16,968 nucleotides of DNA, from positions 1-16,968 of the forward strand of contig JAJYWG010000220.1 of NCBI GenBank assembly GCA_021791615.1, in the 5' to 3' direction. Every line of letters begins with the position of its first letter. Position 1 is the first letter of the stretch. The stretch is from Actinomycetes bacterium (GTDB lineage: Bacteria > Actinomycetota > Acidimicrobiia > Acidimicrobiales > RAAP-2). Under the pieces are notes generated by a model that was not told the DNA's origin, did no database searches, and saw only the letters and a program-made list of their open reading frames with translations. A program made the position numbers and the translations under genes. Below, in pieces: positions 1-6,101 of this stretch.

Positions 1-157
1 CAGGCGGGCGGATGCCGTTGTCGCCGCGCACGGCGTCGTTCTTCAAGAGGCGCTGGAACTCCGCCGAGCTGCCATGCGCACCGGCGCGGGCGAAGGCCGC
101 CGAGAGCGCCGCAGCTGCCGATCCCTTGAGCAGCTCCCTTCTCGTGAAGCGTGACAT
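1..157 (-). CDS. Tat-exported protein, 5' end only (runs off the window)
   Basis: Only the first 52 codons are visible, read from an ATG at 157 down to the left edge. The N-terminus is MSRFTRRELLKGS followed by an Ala-rich stretch ending AFARAGAHG. This is a twin-arginine signal: the TRRELLKG motif lies at residues 5-12, then a short hydrophobic core. The protein is therefore probably exported folded through the Tat system, often with a bound cofactor. A GGAG about 10 bases upstream of the ATG supports the start. The mature part seen here (residues 30-52) is too short to assign a family. It lies downstream of the substrate-binding protein gene on the same strand, 155 bases away, so co-transcription is possible but not shown. 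Confidence 0.75.
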   Translation of the reverse strand, partial: MSRFTRRELLKGSAAAALSAAFARAGAHGSSAEFQRLLKNDAVRGDNGIRPP

Positions 158-312
158 TGTGACTGTCTCCGGCTGGTCGTAAGCGGATCTTGACCGGATC
201 TTGAGCGGCGGGGCGCGCTATTCCAGAATGTAGCCGCTATGGCAACGTTCGGGCGCTCGCGATCTTGTGGCCCGGCGTGCCGATGGCAAGACCCATGGCA
301 AGGCCGATGGCA

Positions 313-2223
313 CTATCCAGAAGAGCCGAAGCAGCTGAGCTGGCGATGGGCGGGCCCGAGTGCCGCCGGGTCCGCGTAGGGGTACGACTTCGAGGAGTCG
401 CAGTTCTGCCAGGCCCCGGCACTCTGGTCGAAGTTGCTCGTGGCGTCGGGGTTCCACCATGCCACCTTGAAGGTCTGGCCTGGAGTGAAAGCTCCCGGAC
501 CGAACCCCCAGGTGCCGAACTGCCCGCCCGGTGCGGAGGTCGGCAGCGAGAACATTGCCTTCTCGAAGCTGGCGGGGGTCAGGTCCGGCCCGGCCATCTG
601 CAGCGCATCGAAGAGCTGAAGGAGGCTCTTGTACGCGAAAGCGAAGTTCTCTTCGGCCGGTTGGCTGGTCGGATCGGCAGCCTTGAACACGCGGTAGGCC
701 TCTTGCCGGTCGAGCGGGGGAGTCTGTCCTTGGCCGACGGATATCGCGTGCGACCACTGGTCGCTAGCGAAGGACTGGTCGTAGGCGTCGTTCCACCACT
801 GGGTGACCCATTCGGGGTGGTACTGCTGCTGGTCCGCAGCGTTGGTAAGGAACACCGGGAACAGCGGGTCGCATAGGCAGATCACAGTCGTGACGCCGGC
901 TGCCTTCATCTGGGCGGCGGCGCTCGTCGCCTGGCTCGCTGCAGTGCCGAAGTTGAACGAGTACTGGACCACTCGCACCGGTGGCGCTCCACAGGAGCGA
1001 AGGCCGTTCTCGACCACCTGGGCGTTCTCGAGGTATATGGGATTGTCCGGGGTTATGAGGCCGAACTTGCGGACCTCGTGGTGGTACGTGGGGCTTCCGG
1101 CGAAGGCGGCGGGCATTCCTGCCATGCGTTGGCAGACGACATCGACGATGCCCTGAGCAGACTTGGTGCCTGTTGCGATGCTCGAGTAAGCGAAGGGGCT
1201 GTACTGCTGGAACCACGATTGAGGGAAGTAGACGGGGCCGAACGCGATCACATGGGCGGCAGCGAGATCCTGGGCATAGGGCTGTGTCGTGTAGAGCAGT
1301 GACATATCGCCGAAGGCGCCGAGGGAGTATGCCGTCTGGGCGTCTGCTTGGGCACCCCCGAGGTCCTGGCCCTGGTCCTCTTGGAGGTAGTCGCCCTGGC
1401 CTTGGTATGGCTTCAGGACGACGCGGCGTCCGTAGAGCTCGAACTGGGTGTTGAAGTAGCGTATGTATGTCTGGAGGTCCGCGATCGACTGCTGCGGAGT
1501 ACCGGCACCCTTGGAGATTAGCGGTTCGCTGGCGCCTATGACCCCTGCTTCGCCGGAAGTACTTATGCGGAACGTGATCGTGATGGTGGAGCCGGTTACG
1601 CCGTGCGCTGTGGCGCCGCCGTTGTTGCCGGCGAACGCCGGCACGCATGGGGGTGCGTAGGCAGACCACGTGAACTGCCGAGCTCCGGGTACGCAGCGGA
1701 TTCCCGTTATCGAGGTGTCCGCACCTGCACCCGTAGCGCGCCGGGCGCTGCCGGTAATCGCGGAAGAGGCGCCGCCCCCGGCACCGGCTGCTCCGCCCAA
1801 GGCAGTGTAGATCGGGCCGCTCGCGCTGCCCGTGGCACTCCCGGCCGTGCCAGGGATGACCCGCCCGGCGGTCCCTGCCCTGCTGCCGGAGCGTGCTACT
1901 CCACCTGCTCTACCCGTAGAGGCGGCACCGCCGAATGCTCCTGATCCCTGCGCTTGGCTCGTGGGCGCCGATCGAGTGGGTGCCAGTGTGACGATCAGGG
2001 CGAGAGCAACAGCGCAGGAGATTAGCGGACTCCACCGAATGGCCACCTTCGCGGCGTAGCGCCGGAGCTCCGAGTCGAGCGTGCTTCCCGGCCGCGTGCC
2101 GCGGGTGCCGGCAGAGCGGGAAGTGTCCGCGATCGCCGGGTTGCCTGGTGTCGCTCCGTGTGAGCCCGCGCGTAGAGCGGCTCCGTCGTGTGAGCCCGCG
2201 TCTCTCCTCGGCGATGACTCCAT
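313..2223 (-). CDS. Branched-chain amino acid ABC transporter-type substrate-binding protein
   Basis: This is a periplasmic-binding-protein fold of the Leu/Ile/Val-receptor type, the extracytoplasmic ligand-binding part of an importer or sensor. The domain runs from about GVTGSTITITFRIS through VICLCDPLFPVFLTNAADQ to FGFGPG-like C-terminal strands. A hydrophobic segment (SPLISCAVALALIVTL) precedes a long Gly/Ala/Ser-rich linker and then the receptor domain. The start is uncertain. The frame opens at GTG 2313 (666 aa) without a ribosome site. ATG 2223 (636 aa, chosen) has AAGGAG 12 bases upstream. GTG 2046 (577 aa) would put the hydrophobic segment at the N-terminus as an ordinary signal peptide. 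With the longer starts, about 60-90 basic, Ser/Gly-rich residues precede the membrane segment, which is odd for this family. No permease or ATPase genes are adjacent, so it may be an orphan receptor. The ligand cannot be told from sequence. Confidence 0.85.
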   Translation of the reverse strand: MESSPRRDAGSHDGAALRAGSHGATPGNPAIADTSRSAGTRGTRPGSTLDSELRRYAAKVAIRWSPLISCAVALALIVTLAPTRSAPTSQAQGSGAFGGAASTGRAGGVARSGSRAGTAGRVIPGTAGSATGSASGPIYTALGGAAGAGGGASSAITGSARRATGAGADTSITGIRCVPGARQFTWSAYAPPCVPAFAGNNGGATAHGVTGSTITITFRISTSGEAGVIGASEPLISKGAGTPQQSIADLQTYIRYFNTQFELYGRRVVLKPYQGQGDYLQEDQGQDLGGAQADAQTAYSLGAFGDMSLLYTTQPYAQDLAAAHVIAFGPVYFPQSWFQQYSPFAYSSIATGTKSAQGIVDVVCQRMAGMPAAFAGSPTYHHEVRKFGLITPDNPIYLENAQVVENGLRSCGAPPVRVVQYSFNFGTAASQATSAAAQMKAAGVTTVICLCDPLFPVFLTNAADQQQYHPEWVTQWWNDAYDQSFASDQWSHAISVGQGQTPPLDRQEAYRVFKAADPTSQPAEENFAFAYKSLLQLFDALQMAGPDLTPASFEKAMFSLPTSAPGGQFGTWGFGPGAFTPGQTFKVAWWNPDATSNFDQSAGAWQNCDSSKSYPYADPAALGPAHRQLSCFGSSG

Positions 2224-2315
2224 GGCCCCAGGGGACTCCTTCGTGCTCGGGTTGCGCTTGGCTCGCGGGGAACGCCGCGGCGACACCAGGCTTGTGAGGG
2301 CGAGGGAGGACACGG

Positions 2316-2344
2316 AGAGTACGCGCGCTTGATCCGGCGTTCAG
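2316..2344 (-). promoter_or_regulatory. Possible promoter of the substrate-binding protein gene
   Basis: On the minus strand CTGAAC (2344-2339) and TACTCT (2321-2316) are separated by 17 bases, a fair sigma70-type match. Transcription would start near 2309, inside the longest version of the gene. This favours the ATG at 2223 or the GTG at 2046 as the real start. Confidence 0.35.
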
Positions 2345-2362
2345 ATGGGATCGCCTGTGCGA

Positions 2363-2399
2363 CGTTCTCGGGGTGTGGATCGGCGTTCTCGGGGTGTGG
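2363..2399. repeat. Two 16-base direct repeats 21 bases apart
   Basis: CGTTCTCGGGGTGTGG occurs at 2363-2378 and again at 2384-2399. The 21-base spacing is two helical turns, so both copies would face the same side of the DNA. They lie upstream of the proposed minus-strand promoter, the usual place for an activator or repressor site. The regulator is unknown. Confidence 0.6.
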
Positions 2400-2452
2400 G
2401 GCCCGTGGCCAGTTGCCAGTCACGGCTGGCGGGTGACAGCCAGCAGAGCTCC

Positions 2453-2709
2453 TCACCCCTCTGAGTGATTTTCGGCTGCGGCAAGTTCAGAGCGTGATGC
2501 CTCAGCGGCGTGCCACGAGTACCACGACGCCACCGTCTGATACGACCTCCAGCGTTCACCCCGTCGCTCGACCTCCCGCCGTCGGGCATGCGGCCGTCGG
2601 TGAACGCAGCCGCGAAGCCGCGGCGCAACCCGTAGTCGCCGAGCGGGAGCACGTCCTGGCGACCGAGGTGGTAGATGAGGAACGTCTCGGCCCTCCAACG
2701 TCCCACCTA
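2453..2709 (-). pseudogene. C-terminal remnant of an AlkA-like HhH-GPD DNA glycosylase
   Basis: Read on the minus strand from about 2709, one frame gives VGRWRAETFLIYHLG and then DVLPLGDYGLRRGFA. This is the end of the helix-hairpin-helix and the catalytic-Asp region of DNA-3-methyladenine glycosylase II type enzymes; the Asp codon lies within 2623-2640. The frame is then lost. A second frame continues with RWRSYQTVASWYSWHAAE, the characteristic C-terminal W-x-x-x-R/Q-S/T-V-A-x-W-Y motif, and stops at 2455-2453. A stop codon (TAG) sits directly before VGRW, and the N-terminal two thirds of the enzyme are not found upstream. At least one frameshift (about 2540-2600) and a 5' truncation make this a non-functional relic of an alkylation-repair gene. 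Confidence 0.8.
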
Positions 2710-2752
2710 TCGCGCTGCCGACCACTTGTGGGACGCGGCGGTCTGTGCGGCG

Positions 2753-2777
2753 CTCCCCGGCGTGGGATGCCGGGGAG
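2753..2777. other. Perfect 9-bp hairpin upstream of the J-domain gene
   Basis: CTCCCCGGC (2753-2761) and GCCGGGGAG (2769-2777) flank a 7-base loop. No T-run follows on either strand, so it is not a typical intrinsic terminator. It lies 122 bases before the J-domain gene, in a stretch (2710-2898) with no convincing coding sequence. A leader structure or a terminator relic are both possible. Confidence 0.35.
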
Positions 2778-2898
2778 AGGCACCGGTTCACCTGGCTGGT
2801 CAGGCTTTCGGTGGGTCGTCCTCAGGCATGCGCTCCCTGCCAGGGTCGACGCCCGGTTCGAGGCCGTACCGAACACCCTCGTGGCAAGCTGGTACGCG

Positions 2899-4056
2899 AT
2901 GGATGCCGACACTCACTACGAGGTGCTCGGCGTCGAAGCCGACGCCACCCAGGCCGACATCAAGGCCGCCTACCGCCGCCTGAGCCGGCAGGTGCACCCC
3001 GACCAAGGGGGATCTGGAGCGCTATTCCGCAAGGTCACCGAAGCGTACGAAACGCTCTCCGACCCTGCACGCCGTGGCGCATACGACGACTTGCTGCGCA
3101 CGCCACGAGGTCGACCTCAGGCCGAGGAGCCTCCCGAGGAAGCACCCGGATGGGTCAGGGTCGACGACGTCTCGCGTGACGGCGACGATCGTGATGTCGC
3201 CGACGATGTAGGAGCGGGATGGCCCAGGCCAGGCGGCACGGGTTATCCGCCGGAGTGGAGCGCTGCCTCGGGCAATGAAGGCAGCTACCCGAGCGGCCAA
3301 GGTGGCGCTCGGAGCGCGATCAGCCGGCTGTTCGCGGTCCATCCTGCAGGCTTCTTGGTGGGGCTCGGGCTGCTTCTGATCGTCTTCTCGGGATCACTCG
3401 GCCCGGGCGGAGGTACGTCGCTCGGCTTCCTCGGCTTCCTCGTGGTGCTCGTCGGTCTGGTTGCGCTGCTAGGCAGTCGCCGGGTGGTCTCCAGTGGCCG
3501 GGTCCTCGGCTCGGTGGTCACGGACATCGACGTCATGACGGGCCCGCAGTTCGAGTCGTTCCTTGCTGCGCTCTTCACGAGGAGGGGCTTCCGGGTGCGC
3601 CACACCGGGGGGAAGGGCGATCTCGGCGCCGACCTCGTGATCGAGCAAGCAGGCAGGCGGACGGTAGTGCAGGCCAAGCGCTCTGGCGCTCCTGTTGGCC
3701 ACGCTGCCGTCCAACAGGCCGTTGGCGCCATGGCCCCCTACGGAGCCACCGGGGCCATGGTGGTCACGAATGCCACCTTCACTGCGCATGCGACGGTGCT
3801 CGCCCGGGCAAACAGGGTCGTGCTGTGGGATCGCCGGGTGCTCGTCGCGGAGATCAGGCGCCACTCCGCGGCCGTCACAGGGGGGCAGGGCGGTCCCGCG
3901 GGTCTGTCGGGCGGGGCGCTGCTCGGGGCGGAGCTGCGGGCCGGGTTTCCGATAGTCGCACGGACGGTAGCCATCGTGCTCGGCGGTCTGATCGCGCTCT
4001 CGGCTGTCTCGGGAGCGCGATCTCGTCCGCGTCGACGCCCGCGGCAGCGGCGGTAA
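2899..4056 (+). CDS. J-domain / membrane / Mrr-type PD-(D/E)xK nuclease fusion protein
   Basis: The product has 385 aa from ATG 2899. Residues 4-66 form a DnaJ J-domain with the HPD motif at 33-35, which in J-proteins stimulates the ATPase of DnaK/Hsp70. A Pro/Asp-rich linker (70-140) leads to two membrane segments (about 149-165 and 175-192). Residues 212-315 form an Mrr-type restriction endonuclease domain: MTGPQFESFLAALFTRRGF, then GDLGAD (Asp245 the likely metal ligand) and QAK at 258-260, the expected catalytic D...QxK set. A third hydrophobic stretch (352-371) precedes a basic tail (SRPRRRPRQRR). The frame is open upstream to 2494, but the conserved J-domain begins directly at this ATG and no ribosome site favours an earlier start. 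All key residues are present, so the nuclease looks active. A role as a membrane-tethered, chaperone-linked defence or DNA-turnover nuclease is inference. Confidence 0.88.
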   Translation: MDADTHYEVLGVEADATQADIKAAYRRLSRQVHPDQGGSGALFRKVTEAYETLSDPARRGAYDDLLRTPRGRPQAEEPPEEAPGWVRVDDVSRDGDDRDVADDVGAGWPRPGGTGYPPEWSAASGNEGSYPSGQGGARSAISRLFAVHPAGFLVGLGLLLIVFSGSLGPGGGTSLGFLGFLVVLVGLVALLGSRRVVSSGRVLGSVVTDIDVMTGPQFESFLAALFTRRGFRVRHTGGKGDLGADLVIEQAGRRTVVQAKRSGAPVGHAAVQQAVGAMAPYGATGAMVVTNATFTAHATVLARANRVVLWDRRVLVAEIRRHSAAVTGGQGGPAGLSGGALLGAELRAGFPIVARTVAIVLGGLIALSAVSGARSRPRRRPRQRR

Positions 4057-4064
4057 GCCGAGCC

Positions 4065-4844
4065 ATGGCAAGGTTGCCCGCCACTCCCGCCACTCCCGCC
4101 ACTCCCGCCAGTCAGCCGGCACGCCGGTCCGGCGGTCTTCCGGCGGAGCGGGGCACGAAGGCCCTTTCCTATGTTCCGGTTCCCAGGGTCGGGTTCGAGC
4201 ATGTCCCCGAGGAGATAGTCGAGACGCTCGTTGCCGAGGGTATCCTGGTTGGGACCGAGGTGGCCGCGACCGCGAAGCCACCACTGGCCAAGCGCCGTGT
4301 CGAGGGTTCTCATTACCAGCAGATCACCGCCTGGTGGGCGAGCACGAGCTGCTATGTGGTTCTCGACGTTCGAAGGGAGCTCTCTCCGGCTGGGGACGGT
4401 AGGCTTCGCCCTGCCGGTGCGTGGTCGGCGGCGGGGAAGGTCTTTCGCCTGCCGGACACGGTGCAGGTGGCGGCCTCGGTGTGGCGCCGCCCAGGCGCCG
4501 CGGGTACGCCAGGCAGGCCGAAGAGCCAGCTCACAGATGACCCGCTCGATCTGCTCCCGCCCGAGGTGGCTAAGCCCGTGATGGGAGGAGAGGCGGACGC
4601 GTGGCGGGAGTCCGGCAAGGGTTGGGCCACCGAGACGGTTGTCGCCTCACGGCTGGTCGCCGACCGGGTCAGGGTCCTCCGTGCCACGAGGCAGGCACAC
4701 TCCCGGGTGGCGCTGGGTGCTGCCGACTGGGCACTCGAGACGATCGACACCCCTGTCACCGGCTCGTCGGAGCTCTCGGTTGGGCGGCGGGGGAAGGATC
4801 TGCCCGGTACGCGATCGAAGTGGATCCAGTTCAGGGGGTGGTGA
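4065..4844 (+). CDS. Unrecognised protein encoded directly downstream of the J-domain/Mrr nuclease
   Basis: The product has 259 aa from ATG 4065, eight bases after the stop of the nuclease gene, so the two are almost certainly one transcript. Codons are strongly GC-ending, as in neighbouring genes, which argues for a real gene. After a low-complexity start with three Ala-Thr-Pro repeats (residues 6-14), the protein appears globular and soluble. Features include a segment around VGFEHVPEEIVETLVAEGI, a Trp-rich patch (YQQITAWWASTSCYVVLDV) and a C-terminal helix-rich part (ETVVASRLVADRVRVLRATR). I see no signal peptide, membrane segment, nucleotide-binding motif or DNA-binding motif, and I do not recognise the family. 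Its position suggests it works with the nuclease, for example as partner, regulator or immunity factor, but nothing in the sequence proves this. Confidence 0.7.
   Translation: MARLPATPATPATPASQPARRSGGLPAERGTKALSYVPVPRVGFEHVPEEIVETLVAEGILVGTEVAATAKPPLAKRRVEGSHYQQITAWWASTSCYVVLDVRRELSPAGDGRLRPAGAWSAAGKVFRLPDTVQVAASVWRRPGAAGTPGRPKSQLTDDPLDLLPPEVAKPVMGGEADAWRESGKGWATETVVASRLVADRVRVLRATRQAHSRVALGAADWALETIDTPVTGSSELSVGRRGKDLPGTRSKWIQFRGW
4080..4106 (+). repeat. Three 9-base tandem repeats inside the coding sequence
   Basis: GCCACTCCC is repeated three times in frame and encodes Ala-Thr-Pro three times near the N-terminus of the protein starting at 4065. Slippage would change length by whole codons only. 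Confidence 0.8.
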
Positions 4845-4974
4845 GGCTAGCTGCTTCCTACTTCCTGCCGGCTTCCTGCCGGACCCACAACCTGAGGGAC
4901 GAGTCCATCCGGACCCAAGGGAACGACGCGATGGCATTTCTCGGCAGGTGGCGATCCCAGTCGGCGTGATCCCA

Positions 4975-4982
4975 TATAGATT
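4975..4982 (+). promoter_or_regulatory. -10 element, probably of a leaderless transcript
   Basis: The stretch TATAGATT contains a TANNNT match (TAGATT, 4977-4982) ending six bases before the GTG start at 4989. No ribosome site precedes that GTG. Transcription would begin at or next to the start codon, the leaderless arrangement common in actinobacteria. No clear -35 box is visible. Confidence 0.5.
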
Positions 4983-4988
4983 GCAGGC

Positions 4989-5921
4989 GTGCGCATCCTG
5001 GTCAGCGGGTCGACCGGCCTGATCGGTCGCGCTCTGTGCGCCAAGCTCGAAGCGTCCGGCCTACACGAGATCGTGCGGCTCGTGCGGCCGGCTTCGAAGC
5101 AGGTATCGCCCAGTGCAGGCGACGCCGGCTCGACAGTTCGCTGGGAGCCAGCGTCGGGCTGGCTGGACGGAGCGGCTCTCAGGGCGGCCGGGCCATTCGA
5201 CGCCGTGGTGAACCTTGCTGGTGAGAGCATCGCAAGCGGCCGGTGGAGTCCTGAGCGCAAAGAGCGGATCCGATCGAGTAGGACCGCGTCTACGAGGCTC
5301 CTCGTATCCAGCGTTGCAGAGATCGACGAGTCCCCGCAGGTGTTCCTGAGCGCGTCCGCCATTGGCTATTACGGGGACAGGGGGGCTGAGGAGCTTAGCG
5401 AGGACAGCGGTTCGGGCAAGGGATTCCTCGCCGAGGTGTGTGTTGCCTGGGAGGCAGAGGCGAGCTTGGCGGCGGCAACGGGAGCCCGTGTGGTTATGTT
5501 GCGCACTGGCATAGTTCTGTCGAAGGACGGCGGCGCGCTGGCCAAGCAGCTACCGCTGTTCAGGATCGGCTTGGGTGGGAAGCTCGGGTCGGGTCACCAG
5601 TACATGAGCTGGATAACGCTCCGTGACGAGGTCGCCGCTATCGAGCATGCGCTCACAGATCCGATCCTGTCCGGAGCGGTGAACCTGGTCGCACCTGCTC
5701 CGGTGACCAATGCCGAGCTGACCAATGCGCTGGCCAAAGCCGTCTCGCGGCCAGCCATCCTGAATGTTCCTGGTTTCGCGCTCGCGGCGGTGCTGGGCAG
5801 GGATGCATCGTCTGAGCTGCTGTTGGCAAGCCAGAAAGTGAAGCCGGTCCGACTCGTGTCAGCAGGGTTCAGATTCGCGGATCCCGCGTTGCCGGAGGCT
5901 CTGGCGGCCTTGCTTTTCTGA
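4989..5921 (+). CDS. TIGR01777/SDR39U1-family NAD(P)-dependent epimerase-like protein
   Basis: The product has 310 aa and starts at GTG 4989. It is an extended short-chain dehydrogenase/reductase with the Rossmann nucleotide-binding motif G7-S-T-G10-L-I-G13 at the very N-terminus, NLAGESI near residue 75-81, and the family signature SASAIGYYGDRG at 121-132. The C-terminal DUF1731-like region is present (about 255-307, ending FRFADPALPEALAALLF). Length and motif order match the YfcH/SDR39U1 family (about 300 aa), so the gene looks complete. The family is named for nucleoside-diphosphate sugar epimerases, but the actual substrate is generally unknown. It stands alone: 144 bases separate it from the upstream gene and it has its own -10 element, so it is probably a cytosolic housekeeping enzyme transcribed separately. 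Confidence 0.93.
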   Translation: MRILVSGSTGLIGRALCAKLEASGLHEIVRLVRPASKQVSPSAGDAGSTVRWEPASGWLDGAALRAAGPFDAVVNLAGESIASGRWSPERKERIRSSRTASTRLLVSSVAEIDESPQVFLSASAIGYYGDRGAEELSEDSGSGKGFLAEVCVAWEAEASLAAATGARVVMLRTGIVLSKDGGALAKQLPLFRIGLGGKLGSGHQYMSWITLRDEVAAIEHALTDPILSGAVNLVAPAPVTNAELTNALAKAVSRPAILNVPGFALAAVLGRDASSELLLASQKVKPVRLVSAGFRFADPALPEALAALLF

Positions 5922-6083
5922 GACGTGCCCGTCCTCGCCTGGACTCGGCGGTCGCCCCATCACGCACCTCGGCACTGATATCGAGCATCTCCTCGCCTAC
6001 AACTGTGGAGGCTTTCTCCCACCTACCCGCAATCTCCGCTTGCCGGCGGTGTTCTCTGGTTGGCGGAGACGGACCGGTACCGG

Positions 6084-6094
6084 CAGGAAGGAAG
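6084..6094 (+). promoter_or_regulatory. Ribosome binding site that fixes the start at 6102
   Basis: The purine-rich stretch AGGAAGGAAGC lies just before ATG 6102. The frame is open upstream to 6060, but only this ATG has such a site and only here does the signal peptide follow at once. Confidence 0.7.
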
Positions 6095-6101
6095 CTTTCG
6101 A

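Noticed and set aside
764..1669. 301-codon minus-strand frame inside the substrate-binding protein gene
   Set aside because: Arg/Pro-rich translation in a shifted frame; the receptor domain in the other frame is clear.
3469..4313. Long minus-strand open frames opposite the nuclease gene and its partner (one with a Gly-Gly-Ser repeat)
   Set aside because: They are shadows of GC-rich plus-strand genes. The plus strand has the recognisable J-domain and Mrr motifs and a normal codon pattern; the minus frames have no family resemblance.
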